From Elusimicrobiota bacterium (GTDB taxonomy: Bacteria; Elusimicrobiota; Elusimicrobia; Elusimicrobiales; Elusimicrobiaceae): a DNA stretch of 64,000 nt. Each line of letters opens with the position of its first letter. Position 1 is the stretch's first letter. Shown here piece after piece: positions 18,291-29,799 of this stretch. The stretch lies in the NCBI GenBank assembly GCA_023398295.1, contig JAEWSL010000013.1, positions 86,228 to 150,227 on the forward strand, in the 5' to 3' direction. A program made the translations under genes and the position numbers. Under the pieces are notes generated by a model, which worked only from the letters and a program-made list of their open reading frames with translations, had not been told where the DNA came from and did no database searches.

Positions 18291-18866
18291 TTACCAATTT
18301 TCAGCCAAGATTTCAAAATAGGCTTTGGGGTGCGCGCAGGCCGGACATTTTTCCGGCGCGGCGTCGCCTTCGTAAATAAAACCGCAGTTTAAGCATCTCC
18401 AATATATTTTGCCGTTCTTTTTGAAAACTGTGCCGTCCTCAATATTTTTCAAAAGGCCTTTGTATCGTTTGGAATGCTGTTTTTCGGCTACGGCTATGTT
18501 TAACATAACCTCTCCTATTTCGTCAAAACCTTCTTCTTTTGCAATTTTTGCGTAATCGGGATACATATGCTGCCACTCTTCATCTTCTCCGGCGGCGGCT
18601 GCTTTTAAGTTCTGCGCCGTATCGCCGATAATGCCGGCGGGAAAAGTCCCCGTAATTTCAACCGGCCCGCCTTCTAAAAATTTGAACAGTCTTTTTGCAT
18701 GCTCTTTTTCCTGCTCGGCCGTTTCTTCAAATATTTTGCTTATCTGCACATACCCTTCTTTTTTCGCCTGAGATGCAAAAAAAGTATATCTGTTTCTCGC
18801 CTGCGATTCCCCCGAAAAAGCGGTAAGCAGATTTTTTTCTGTCTGTGTTCCTTTCAGTTTTTTCAT
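18291..18866 (-). CDS. rubrerythrin
   Basis: The 191-residue non-haem iron peroxidase has an N-terminal four-helix diiron domain with the ligands in FSGESQARNRYTFFA, EETAEQEKEHAKRL, GEVMLNIAVAEKQHSKRY and neighbouring Glu residues. The C-terminal rubredoxin-like domain is built on CLNCGFIYEG and CPACAHPKAYF. It reduces hydrogen peroxide, the product of the adjacent superoxide reductase. A strong ribosome binding site (AGGAGG) lies upstream and the gene ends at its own terminator. Confidence 0.95.
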   Translation of the reverse strand: MKKLKGTQTEKNLLTAFSGESQARNRYTFFASQAKKEGYVQISKIFEETAEQEKEHAKRLFKFLEGGPVEITGTFPAGIIGDTAQNLKAAAAGEDEEWQHMYPDYAKIAKEEGFDEIGEVMLNIAVAEKQHSKRYKGLLKNIEDGTVFKKNGKIYWRCLNCGFIYEGDAAPEKCPACAHPKAYFEILAENW

Positions 18867-18886
18867 ATTGCCTCCTATTTTATTTA

Positions 18887-18920
18887 GTAAACTATATCAT
18901 AATTATTCCTATTTGTAAAG
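18887..18920 (-). promoter_or_regulatory. rubrerythrin promoter with Fur/PerR-like box
   Basis: On the minus strand TTTACA and TATAGT are separated by 17 bp. The stretch 18894-18908, overlapping the -10 region, matches the PerR consensus (TTATAATnATTATAA) at 10 of 14 positions. Peroxide regulation is plausible but rests on a single AT-rich match. Confidence 0.4.
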
Positions 18921-19034
18921 AGCTTTTACGTTTCTTTATTATTTTTAACGAAATATCTTTTATTTAATTCCAAGTCTATGGAAAAGCGAAAACAATCCTC
19001 ATTTTTTATTTTGTTAATAACTTATATTAAAAAA

Positions 19035-19063
19035 TTGACTAAATGACGTTAAATTGCTAAAAT
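19035..19063 (+). promoter_or_regulatory. dnaA promoter
   Basis: TTGACT and TAAAAT are spaced by exactly 17 bp, and the -10 is extended (TGC before TAAAAT). Transcription should start near 19070, giving a leader of about 40 nt before the GTG start at 19112. Confidence 0.8.
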
Positions 19064-19111
19064 TTACCTATATTTAATTTTTAGGCTTTTTAGCGGGGAT
19101 AGGGTATTTTT

Positions 19112-20482
19112 GTGGAAAACCTCTCTATAAATGAAATTTGGGCAAATCTTATAAAAAAGCTGGAAAATGAGATTGGTAAAGACCTCTGCGATATGTGGTT
19201 AAAACCTATGAAAATAATCTCATTTGAGGGGGGCGTTTTTAAGATTGAAATTCCCAGCACCGTATGGCTTCAGCCTGTTAAAGACCGCTATGAAATTCTT
19301 ATAACCCAATATCTTACCGAGATTACGCAAACGCCTTTTTCCATAGAATACATTTTCCCGGTAAAGGAAGAGGATCTGCCCAAACAAATATTGCCTCCTT
19401 CTTCTTCTCAAAAGAAAAGCGGGGCTTCCTCTTCAAAGAGTAATTTTTTTGACCGCTTAAATAATTATTATACTTTTGACACTTTTATTGAAGGCCCTTC
19501 AAACCGTTTTGCCTATAAAGCGTCTGAGGCCGTCGTAAAAAAAATGGGGGAGAGGACTAATAATCCCTTTGTTCTTTTCAGCGCGCCGGGGTTGGGCAAG
19601 ACACATCTTCTCCATGCTATAGGCAACCAAATTACAAAAGAGAATCCTTCCTCTAAAGTTTTATACGTAACTGGGGAAAGTTTTGTTTCCGAGTATATAG
19701 AATCTCTTCCTCTTAAAACTACTGATTATTTCCGCAAAAAATACCGTTCTTTAGACTGTCTTTTAATTGACGATATACAATTTGTCGTAGGCAAAGAAAA
19801 GTCCGAGCAGGAGTTTTTTAATATTTTTAACAGTCTTTTTGACAATAAAAAGCAGATTGTTCTGACCTCTGACAGAATGCCAAATCAATTGGGCTTAAGC
19901 GAAAGATTATCCTCAAGGCTTTTATCGGGTATTATCGCGGAGATTAAAAAACCAGATCTTGAAACAAAAATAGCAATCTTGAGGCAAAAGAGGGATTTTA
20001 ATCATTTTGACGTAGGCGACGATGTTTTGGCCTTTATCGCCGAAGGCGTCCAGGCCAGTATAAGAGAGCTTGAGGGCTGTCTTTATAAGCTTGTCAGTTA
20101 TTGTAGTATCTATAATACCCCGCCTACCATAAATATAGCTAAAGAAGTTCTGGCTGATATTATAAATTTAGAGCAGGAAAAATATTCTATAAGCATTAAC
20201 TCTATAAAAAAAGCCGTAACTAAAAATTTTAATATAAGAATAGAAGACTTAAACTCCAAGAAAAAAAGTTCTTCTATAGCGTGGCCGCGCCAAATTGCGA
20301 TGTATTTAGCTACGGAGCTTACAAAATCCACAATATCTGATATCGGGAGGGAGTTTAACAGGGATCATACCACTGTTCTTCACGCTAAAGAAAAAGTTAA
20401 AGAGGAAATTGAAAGGGACCCTTTTTTTGCAAGCCATATAAATAAGATAATAAGCGGTCTAAAAACTGTTGATAACATTTAG
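19112..20482 (+). CDS. dnaA: chromosomal replication initiator DnaA
   Basis: The 456-residue initiator has all four domains: the N-terminal domain I (residues about 1-80), a Ser-rich linker (about 92-110), the AAA+ domain with Walker A APGLGKTH at 158-165 and Walker B LLIDDIQF near 217-224, and the DNA-binding domain IV with the signature [12 protein letters not shown]. It starts with GTG. It opens the origin by binding DnaA boxes; a cluster of such boxes begins at the very end of this gene and continues to dnaN. Confidence 0.97.
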   Translation: MENLSINEIWANLIKKLENEIGKDLCDMWLKPMKIISFEGGVFKIEIPSTVWLQPVKDRYEILITQYLTEITQTPFSIEYIFPVKEEDLPKQILPPSSSQKKSGASSSKSNFFDRLNNYYTFDTFIEGPSNRFAYKASEAVVKKMGERTNNPFVLFSAPGLGKTHLLHAIGNQITKENPSSKVLYVTGESFVSEYIESLPLKTTDYFRKKYRSLDCLLIDDIQFVVGKEKSEQEFFNIFNSLFDNKKQIVLTSDRMPNQLGLSERLSSRLLSGIIAEIKKPDLETKIAILRQKRDFNHFDVGDDVLAFIAEGVQASIRELEGCLYKLVSYCSIYNTPPTINIAKEVLADIINLEQEKYSISINSIKKAVTKNFNIRIEDLNSKKKSSSIAWPRQIAMYLATELTKSTISDIGREFNRDHTTVLHAKEKVKEEIERDPFFASHINKIISGLKTVDNI

Positions 20483-20596
20483 ATTGCCTCTAATTTATAT
20501 AGTTTTCAATAAAAAATGTTGATAGTGTTTATGTTTTATAATTTTTATCAACAAAAATTTATTTTAGTTTGTATTGATAAATAAACATTATCCACA
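20467..20596. other. candidate oriC: DnaA-box cluster between dnaA and dnaN
   Basis: Five DnaA-box-like 9-mers lie within 130 bp: TGTTGATAA (20467-20475), TGTTGATAG (20517-20525), TTATCAACA (20545-20553), TATTGATAA (20572-20580, weak) and a perfect TTATCCACA (20588-20596). The first, second and fourth are on the minus strand. The intervening DNA is very AT-rich, suitable for unwinding. The position beside dnaA and dnaN supports an origin. Confidence 0.7.
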
Positions 20597-20613
20597 AAAT
20601 TAACACAGACATA

Positions 20614-20619
20614 TATAAT
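20614..20619 (+). promoter_or_regulatory. dnaN -10 element
   Basis: TATAAT lies 12 nt before the dnaN ATG, directly after the perfect DnaA box at 20588-20596. A DnaA-bound box here would overlap the promoter, which suggests feedback, but no clear -35 is visible. Confidence 0.45.
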
Positions 20620-20631
20620 AGGAATAATAAT

Positions 20632-21744
20632 ATGAAGATAAATATTACTAAAGAAAGTTTTTTAGAAGCGATTTCAATACTTCAGTCAAGTATGTCTGGC
20701 AAGACTACCTTGCCCATACTATATAACTTCCTTATGGAAACTACTGAAGAAGGAGCCCTTAAACTTACGCGCACCGATATGGAAATGGCCACCATACATA
20801 AAATAAAAGCCGAGATTGTTGAAGAAGGCTCTATTACCGTTCCGTTAAAAGAATTTTCCGATATATTAAAAACGCTGCCCTCGGATAAAGAAGTTAAATT
20901 GGAAACTGACGAAAATAATAAACTTCATATTAAATGCGGTAAAGTTAAATTTTGGGTGATAGGTACGGCAAAGAGCGAATATCCTATTGTTCCAGAGATA
21001 GAAAAAAACAATACTTTTTCCATTAACACTTTACAATTAAAAGATATGATAGAGAAGACTATTTTTTCCTCCTCCACACAGGAAACGAGATATGTCTTAA
21101 ACGGTCTTTTATGGGTAAACGGCGCCGATAAATTTGAAATTGTAGCCACCGACGGCAGAAGGCTTGCCCTTGCGACAGTTCCTTCTATAGAGGGAGCAAA
21201 AGATTTTAAGATAATAGTGCCCGGCAAACTGTTAAATGAAATAATAAAATTATTATCCTTAAATAAACCGGAAAAAGATGACAAAATAGAATTTAACGTT
21301 TCTTCCAATCAAATAAGCTTTATATTTAAGGATACTATTATTATTTCTCGTCTTATAGAAGGCAACTTCCCTAATTATGAGCAAGTAATCCCCAATAAAA
21401 AGACTTTAGAATTTAAGATTAACAGAGAAGAGCTTTTATCCTCCACGCGCCGCGCGGCTTTATGCGCCGGGGATTTTGGCAATTCCGTAAAATATTCTTT
21501 AAGCGAAGGTCGTTTGGATATTACTTCAAGCTCTTCAAAAATGGATTTTTCAGACCAGTTGAAAGTGGACTATAAGGGAGAAGATTTTTCAACTTCTTTT
21601 AATCCCCAATACGTAACCGACGTCTTAAAAAATGTCGGCGCGCCTACCGTTATATTTTCCTTCGCGCGCGCGGACCAGCCCGTCCTGGTGGAGCTTGAAG
21701 GCGAAGATAAATATAAATACGTTATTATGCCGGTAAGAGCATAA
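20632..21744 (+). CDS. dnaN: DNA polymerase III beta sliding clamp
   Basis: The 370-residue product has the length and three-fold domain plan of the bacterial beta clamp. Recognisable segments include KTTLPILYNFLM near the N-terminus, the ATDGRRLALATV motif in domain 2, and the C-terminal KYVIMPVRA that lies near the client-binding pocket. It tethers the replicative polymerase to DNA. It is followed after 3 bp by the DUF721 gene and then gyrB in one transcription unit. Confidence 0.97.
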   Translation: MKINITKESFLEAISILQSSMSGKTTLPILYNFLMETTEEGALKLTRTDMEMATIHKIKAEIVEEGSITVPLKEFSDILKTLPSDKEVKLETDENNKLHIKCGKVKFWVIGTAKSEYPIVPEIEKNNTFSINTLQLKDMIEKTIFSSSTQETRYVLNGLLWVNGADKFEIVATDGRRLALATVPSIEGAKDFKIIVPGKLLNEIIKLLSLNKPEKDDKIEFNVSSNQISFIFKDTIIISRLIEGNFPNYEQVIPNKKTLEFKINREELLSSTRRAALCAGDFGNSVKYSLSEGRLDITSSSSKMDFSDQLKVDYKGEDFSTSFNPQYVTDVLKNVGAPTVIFSFARADQPVLVELEGEDKYKYVIMPVRA

Positions 21745-21747
21745 AAA

Positions 21748-24520
<2,773 letters not shown>

Positions 24521-24528
24521 GAGATTTT

Positions 24529-27066
24529 ATGAAAGAGAACAGTTCTCAGGAAGAGGCAAAAGTCATAGACTTATTTGGCAGCGTAAAGCAAAAAGACATC
24601 GGTGAGGAGATGAAATCCTCCTACATAGACTACGCGATGAGCGTTATCGTAGGCAGGGCCCTGCCCGACGTAAGAGACGGCCTTAAACCCGTCCACAGGC
24701 GCATTTTATACGCCATGCAGGAAATGGGCTTAAAATATAATAAAGCTTTTAAGAAATCGGCCCGCGTCGTCGGCGATGTTTTGGGTAAATACCACCCGCA
24801 CGGGGACGCTTCGGTTTACGACGCTTTGGTGCGTATGGCGCAAACTTTTTCCATGCGCAACACTTTGGTAAACGGGCAGGGGAACTTCGGCTCGGTTGAC
24901 GGGGACTCGCCAGCGGCCATGCGTTATACCGAAGTGCGCCTTCAGGCTATTGCAGACGAACTGCTAAACGATTTGGATAAAGATACGGTTAAATTTGTGC
25001 CCAACTACGACGGTTCTTTGGCTGAGCCGTCCGTTCTGCCCGCCAAAATGCCGCAGCTGCTTGTAAACGGCTCCAGCGGTATTGCCGTCGGCATGGCTAC
25101 AAATATCCCCACGCATAACTTAAGCGAAATTTGCGAAGGCATAATAACCCTCATTAAAAACCCCGCAGTTACGACAAAAGAGATGATGCAAATTGTCAAA
25201 GGGCCGGATTTCCCCACAGGCGGCATTTTGCGCGGAACAAAGGGCGTGTTTGATTACTTTGAAACGGGCAGGGGCTCTTTGCGTCTTGAATGCCGCGCAG
25301 AGATAGAAGAAATGAAGGGCGGCAGAGAAGCTATTATAGTTACCGAGATTCCCTATCAGGTAAACAAAACAAATCTTATTGAGAGTATAGCGGGCCTTGT
25401 AAAAGATAAAAAGATTACCGAGATTTCTGATATCAGAGATGAATCCGACCGCCGCGGCATGCGCCTTGTCATAGAATTAAAGCGCGAGGCTACGGGGCAG
25501 GTAGTCTTAAACCAATTGCTTAAACATACGCAGCTGCAAATTTCTTTCGGCGTGAATATGCTTGCCATTGTTGACGGCAAGCCGCGTGTTTTGGGTATAA
25601 AAGACGTTATGCGCCAATACGTAAGGCACCGTCAGGAAGTTATAACAAACCGCACGCGTTTTGACTTAAATAAAGCCTTGAAGCGCGAACATATCTTGGA
25701 AGGTTTGCTTATAGCTCTTGCCAATTTAGACGAAGTTGTCGCAATTATCCGCAAAGCCAAAGACGCAAATGACGCCAAAATAAAACTGATGGGCCGCTTT
25801 AAGTTAAGCGAGGCGCAAACGCAAGCTATTTTAGATATGCGTCTGCATCAGTTGACGCAGCTTTCGGCTCTGGCAATAGAGCAGGAGCAAAAAGACCTTG
25901 TCGCCATTATTAAAGATTTACAGGCTATCTTGGCAAGCCCGCAGAGGATTTTGGATATCATCGTCAAAGAACTTACCGAGATGAAAAAACAATACGGCGA
26001 CGAGAGAAAAACCGAAATTTCAACAGAAGTTTCCGATTTCTCCATTGAAGATTTAATTGACGAGGAAGAAGTCGTCATCACTCTGTCCAACGACGGTTAT
26101 GCAAAACGCATTCCGCTTGACACCTATAAATCTCAAAACCGCGGCGGCAAAGGCATAATAGGCGGCAAAACAAAAGAGGAAGATTTTATTGAACATCTTT
26201 TTGTAACCTCCAGCCACGCGACGATACTTATGTTTACCACGCGCGGGCGCGTGTTTGCCTTGAAAGCCTACGAGATACCAGAAGGCACAAGACAGTCTAA
26301 AGGCAAAGCCATAGTCAACCTTTTGCAAATCAGCGGGGAGGAAAAAGTAACTTCCGCCGTAGCAATTTGCGATTTTGATCCCGCCAATTCCGGAGAAACA
26401 TATCTTACCATGTGCACTCGCATGGGCACGGTAAAACGCGTAGAACTGGCTGATTTTGCCCACATAAGACGTACCGGCATCATAGCCATAGGGCTTGAAG
26501 AGGGCGACGTGCTTGTTTCCGTCCAGCAGACGCATGGCAAGAGCGAGCTTATTATCGCCACCAAACAGGGCAAGTCCATAAGGTTTGACGAAAGTCAGGT
26601 GCGCGCCATGGGCAGAACGGCAAAAGGCGTGCGCGGCATCAGGCTGGCCGAAGGGGATAACGTTATCGGCATGGAGCAGGCCCCCAAAGACGGCGAGCAG
26701 CCCGACGTTTTATCCGTCTGTGAAAACGGCTACGGCAAACGCACCGAATTTAGCGAGTACCGCTCCCAAAACCGCGGCGGCAGCGGCGTCATCACAATTA
26801 AGACGACGCAGCGCAACGGCTCTGTAGTGGGCATCAAACTTGTAGACGAGAGTAAAGACCTCATGGTTATTACCGAAAAAGGCATGGCCATAAGAATACG
26901 CTGCGAGGAAATACGCTCCGTCGGGAGAAACGCGCAGGGCGTAAGGCTTGTTAAACTTGAAGAGAGCGATAAAATAGCCCGCGTGGCCCCCGTGGTAAAA
27001 GAGGAGGACGAAAGTTCCTGCGAACTTACTTCGGCCGCTGCGGAAGCTCCTTTGGAAGAAAAATAA
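24529..27066 (+). CDS. gyrA: DNA gyrase subunit A
   Basis: The 845-residue DNA-cleaving subunit has the catalytic Tyr in [10 protein letters not shown] and the quinolone-region motif [17 protein letters not shown]. The C-terminal beta-pinwheel contains the GyrA box as QNRGGKG (canonical QRRGGKG) with a second copy SQNRGGSG, supporting gyrase rather than topoisomerase IV. The C-terminal tail is acidic and low-complexity ([20 protein letters not shown]), which in other gyrases tunes supercoiling. It ends in a strong terminator and closes the dnaN-gyrA unit. Confidence 0.97.
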   Translation: MKENSSQEEAKVIDLFGSVKQKDIGEEMKSSYIDYAMSVIVGRALPDVRDGLKPVHRRILYAMQEMGLKYNKAFKKSARVVGDVLGKYHPHGDASVYDALVRMAQTFSMRNTLVNGQGNFGSVDGDSPAAMRYTEVRLQAIADELLNDLDKDTVKFVPNYDGSLAEPSVLPAKMPQLLVNGSSGIAVGMATNIPTHNLSEICEGIITLIKNPAVTTKEMMQIVKGPDFPTGGILRGTKGVFDYFETGRGSLRLECRAEIEEMKGGREAIIVTEIPYQVNKTNLIESIAGLVKDKKITEISDIRDESDRRGMRLVIELKREATGQVVLNQLLKHTQLQISFGVNMLAIVDGKPRVLGIKDVMRQYVRHRQEVITNRTRFDLNKALKREHILEGLLIALANLDEVVAIIRKAKDANDAKIKLMGRFKLSEAQTQAILDMRLHQLTQLSALAIEQEQKDLVAIIKDLQAILASPQRILDIIVKELTEMKKQYGDERKTEISTEVSDFSIEDLIDEEEVVITLSNDGYAKRIPLDTYKSQNRGGKGIIGGKTKEEDFIEHLFVTSSHATILMFTTRGRVFALKAYEIPEGTRQSKGKAIVNLLQISGEEKVTSAVAICDFDPANSGETYLTMCTRMGTVKRVELADFAHIRRTGIIAIGLEEGDVLVSVQQTHGKSELIIATKQGKSIRFDESQVRAMGRTAKGVRGIRLAEGDNVIGMEQAPKDGEQPDVLSVCENGYGKRTEFSEYRSQNRGGSGVITIKTTQRNGSVVGIKLVDESKDLMVITEKGMAIRIRCEEIRSVGRNAQGVRLVKLEESDKIARVAPVVKEEDESSCELTSAAAEAPLEEK

Positions 27067-27084
27067 ACCTAAGGTTTAGACGTA

Positions 27085-27121
27085 AAAAAGCCCCGCGTTT
27101 TTAATTAACGCGGGGCTTTTT
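27085..27121. terminator. bidirectional terminator after gyrA
   Basis: AAAAAGCCCCGCGTT pairs perfectly with AACGCGGGGCTTTTT across a 7-nt loop. It serves gyrA on the plus strand and the convergent unknown gene on the minus strand. Confidence 0.93.
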
Positions 27122-27137
27122 ACAGGGAAGATAAAAG

Positions 27138-28010
27138 TTATTCTGCCGTTTCTTTAAGTTTTTCTCCCGAAAGATCTTCACTTTCGTCGTTTTCCTCAAG
27201 CTGCTCTTCCTGCGGCTCTTCTTTAATTTTTTGGTAGATATAAGGGGAGGGGCCTTCTTTCATAAACTTAAAGTCCCTGTAAATATTTTTTATATTCGGC
27301 ACAAGATAAACGGACATAGCGTATACGCCTTTGCGCTGCACGCTGAAGATGGGACGTATTTCCACGTTAAAGCCGTATTTGTTGGGGACATTTTTTTCGT
27401 AAGGATAATTTTTTTCTAACGTGAAATAATGCGGAGAATATCTTATAGTAATAATCTTAGCAAGTTCTTTATTCTGAAACTGATTTTTGCTTAACTCGTC
27501 AAACTCGCCTATGTCTATTTCTTTTTGCAGTTCCGGTTTTTCAAGAGTAATTTTATAGTCAAGTTTGAAAAGACGAAAGTCGTCTATAAAAAAGATATTT
27601 ATACAGTCATGAAAATAGTCCTGAAATCTGCCGTATTCGTTTAGGTCGGGCAAAATTTCATATTGCGGCGGTATGCGAAAAGTGACTTCAACGTAACCTC
27701 TAGTTTCTTTTTGTTCAACGAGGGGATCTTCTACGTCATAGCCGTCTTCGGGAGAGTAAAGAGGATCGTCGTGAAACATACGGCTGAAGAATTCAGATGT
27801 GGCGTATTTCTCTTTCTTAAATTCTTTCAGATTAATTATGGAAATTTCAGTGTTTCTTTTTTGTTTTTGAAAAAGTTTATCAAAGGAAACGCAAAGCTCG
27901 GAACTTTCCTTCAGATTTTGCGGCAAAATCATATGCTGGTCATATAATATCTGCGCCCGCAAAACCGCCGCCGCTGTAAGAAAGATTATGAACAAAGAAG
28001 CCTTTTTCAT
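27138..28010 (-). CDS. secreted protein of unknown function, paralogue A
   Basis: The 290-residue protein has a cleavable signal peptide (LFIIFLTAAAVLRAQ, predicted cut after residue 19) and an acidic, Glu-rich C-terminal tail. I do not recognise the family. It is clearly a paralogue of the gene upstream: both share AK-[IL]-IT-[IV]-RYSP-[HR]-YFTL followed by YPY-x-K-x-VPN, and LVPN-x2-N-[IL]-Y-[RK]-DFKF-[MV]-KEGPSP near the C-terminus. The two lie in tandem, each with its own terminator. A periplasmic or outer-membrane-linked role is inferred from the signal peptide only. Confidence 0.75.
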   Translation of the reverse strand: MKKASLFIIFLTAAAVLRAQILYDQHMILPQNLKESSELCVSFDKLFQKQKRNTEISIINLKEFKKEKYATSEFFSRMFHDDPLYSPEDGYDVEDPLVEQKETRGYVEVTFRIPPQYEILPDLNEYGRFQDYFHDCINIFFIDDFRLFKLDYKITLEKPELQKEIDIGEFDELSKNQFQNKELAKIITIRYSPHYFTLEKNYPYEKNVPNKYGFNVEIRPIFSVQRKGVYAMSVYLVPNIKNIYRDFKFMKEGPSPYIYQKIKEEPQEEQLEENDESEDLSGEKLKETAE

Positions 28011-28054
28011 AGAAGAATCCTTTTATGCCGCGCCGCTTAATCCCTTTGAGGATA

Positions 28055-28089
28055 AAAACCCCGCGCCTTTCTCTTAGACGCGGGGTTTT
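28055..28089 (-). terminator. terminator between the two paralogues
   Basis: AAAACCCCGCG pairs with CGCGGGGTTTT across a 13-nt loop. In the minus direction the stem is followed by T residues. It ends the transcript of the upstream paralogue. Confidence 0.85.
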
Positions 28090-28107
28090 GTTGCCGTACG
28101 AAGCTGG

Positions 28108-28944
28108 TTATTTAACCCTTGCCAAAGAAGAATCGTTGCTGTCAGGGTGGATTTCGTTCTTAATTTTCTCGTAGATTACAGGCGAAGGGCCTTCCTTTAC
28201 AAACTTAAAGTCTTTGTAAAGGTTTTCAACATTAGGCACTAAGAAGAAGTACGTAGGTTTGCAGCCTTTCGCTTGCGCTGATAATATCGGGATAATAGAA
28301 ACTTTCTTACCGAGAGTATTAGGAACGTCTTTGGCATAAGGATAATCTCTCATCAGAGTGAAATAGCGGGGCGAGTATCTTACTGTAATAAGTTTAGCAT
28401 TATCGGGGTTGGCGTACTCGTTCTTAGTGAGCTCGTTAATATCCTGCTCTTTCACTTCTTTCTGAAGAGATGCCGACTCAAGCTTTATTTTATAATCAAA
28501 AGCAAAGAGGGACGGAGTGTCGTTTATTGTAATAAGAACCGCATTGTTTAACCCTATCGTGAAATACCCTTCCACGTTGGGCGCAGGATTAAGAGTATAT
28601 CCCGCGGGAATACGGATAACAGCCTGCACATACCCTTCGGTAGTTTGGCTTTCCGGGGCAGGATCGGTTGCTTCAAAACCCATTTCATTTACAAACTCGG
28701 GATCTTCGTAGAAAGCGGGATGTATAAACTCCGAAGTAGTGTATTTTTTATTAACTGCAGTCTGTGCTAAACTAACCTGTCCTTTTTTGACAATATTTTG
28801 AAACACATTTTCAAAAGGAAGGAAAGCCTGTTCCTGTTTGTTTTTCAAATTTTCAGAAACTTCAGTATAACTTTTTTCTATACTTTGAGCCTGCAAAGAG
28901 ATTGCCACTGCACAAAACATCGCAAAGATAAATAATTTTCTCAT
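28108..28944 (-). CDS. secreted protein of unknown function, paralogue B
   Basis: The 278-residue protein begins with a signal peptide (LFIFAMFCAVAISLQAQ). It shares two conserved blocks with the tandem paralogue downstream: AKLITVRYSPRYFTL with YPYAKDVPN, and LVPNVENLYKDFKFVKEGPSP. The acidic tail of the paralogue is replaced by a short basic end. The start at 28944 is supported by a GAGGAGG ribosome binding site; the in-frame ATG at 28968 includes that site in coding sequence and is less likely. Its leader contains competing hairpins, so expression may be attenuated. Confidence 0.75.
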   Translation of the reverse strand: MRKLFIFAMFCAVAISLQAQSIEKSYTEVSENLKNKQEQAFLPFENVFQNIVKKGQVSLAQTAVNKKYTTSEFIHPAFYEDPEFVNEMGFEATDPAPESQTTEGYVQAVIRIPAGYTLNPAPNVEGYFTIGLNNAVLITINDTPSLFAFDYKIKLESASLQKEVKEQDINELTKNEYANPDNAKLITVRYSPRYFTLMRDYPYAKDVPNTLGKKVSIIPILSAQAKGCKPTYFFLVPNVENLYKDFKFVKEGPSPVIYEKIKNEIHPDSNDSSLARVK

Positions 28945-29007
28945 AGGTAAATCCTCCTCGTATGTCAATATGTTATAATATTAGTCAAGTTCTAACAACG
29001 GTCCAAA

Positions 29008-29060
29008 GGCCTTTTTTTTACAGAAAAAGGCCCTATACAAAAATAGGGCTAAAGGCCTAT
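29008..29060 (-). promoter_or_regulatory. competing hairpins in the leader of paralogue B
   Basis: Three GGCC-containing segments can pair in alternative ways. On the minus strand GCCCTAT pairs with ATAGGGC and is followed by CTTTTT, a terminator-like hairpin. Alternatively GGCCTTTTT pairs with AAAAAGGCC, which uses part of the same bases. The remaining gene-free stretch 29061-29190 is AT-rich and probably contains the promoter (TATA-like sequences around 29084-29101). Confidence 0.45.
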
Positions 29061-29190
29061 ACCCGCAAGACTAAACGATTTTTATATATAGCTATACTAT
29101 AGGAAAAGATTGAAATAAAGTAAGACGTACAAAAAGATATTAAGACGTTACAATTTAAGGAACAGCCGGATTATTTTTTGGACGCATAAT

Positions 29191-29226
29191 AAAACAACCC
29201 CTCTAAAAATTTAGAGGGGTTGTTTT
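29191..29226 (-). terminator. terminator of the OmpA-like gene
   Basis: AAAACAACCCCTCTAAA pairs perfectly with TTTAGAGGGGTTGTTTT, giving up to 15-17 bp and a tiny loop. In the minus direction the stem ends in TTTTATTAT. It lies about 60 bp past the gene at 29284-29787. Confidence 0.9.
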
Positions 29227-29283
29227 AATTTGTAAACTTTTGTCTTTTTTTAACGCGTAAGGTTTTGCAGGGTTTATAAGGTT

Positions 29284-29787
29284 TTATAAAGAACCTTCTT
29301 CAACCTCTTGCGTCATAACATAAATATCTACTCTTCTGTTTGCGGCTTGGCCTTCTTCGGTATCGTTGGGGGCTAAAGGTTTTTGCTCGCCGTAGCTCAC
29401 GGCTTCAATCTTATTTGTAACGCCGGCGTCGGTAAACTTCTTTGCTATAAGATCGGCCCGTTTTTGCCCCAAAACTTTATTGTGCTCATAATCGCCGATA
29501 TTATCGGTGTGGCCCTCAATAACAAGTTTTGCCGTCGGATTTTCTTTAAGATATCCGCATATGTCGTTAAAAGCTTCCTCGTTAGTTGCCGTTATGTTGA
29601 TGGTATCAAACTCAAAGATAGCGGCGCCTGTAACAACGCTATGCTTAAACGGGGTTTTAACCGGCGCGGCAGGTTTTGGCTGCTCGGGCGCGGCAACGGG
29701 TTTATCCTCAGTTTTAAGCGGCTGTTTTGTGCAAACAAAGCACCCCGTTAAACCTAAAGAAAGAAGAAGAACAGTTAATAATCTCAT
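29284..29787 (-). CDS. OmpA/Pal-family peptidoglycan-binding lipoprotein
   Basis: The 167-residue protein has a lipoprotein signal with lipobox LTGC (Cys16), a Pro/Ala/Lys-rich linker (about residues 25-45), and a C-terminal OmpA-like domain. That domain shows VIEGHTDNIGDYEHN, VLGQKRADLIAKKF and AANRRVDIYV, the residues that bind diaminopimelate in peptidoglycan. It should anchor a membrane to the cell wall, as Pal does. It starts 12 bp after the autotransporter stop with a GGAGAG binding site and is likely in the same transcript. Confidence 0.88.
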   Translation of the reverse strand: MRLLTVLLLSLGLTGCFVCTKQPLKTEDKPVAAPEQPKPAAPVKTPFKHSVVTGAAIFEFDTINITATNEEAFNDICGYLKENPTAKLVIEGHTDNIGDYEHNKVLGQKRADLIAKKFTDAGVTNKIEAVSYGEQKPLAPNDTEEGQAANRRVDIYVMTQEVEEGSL

Positions 29788-29799
29788 TTTTACTCTCCT

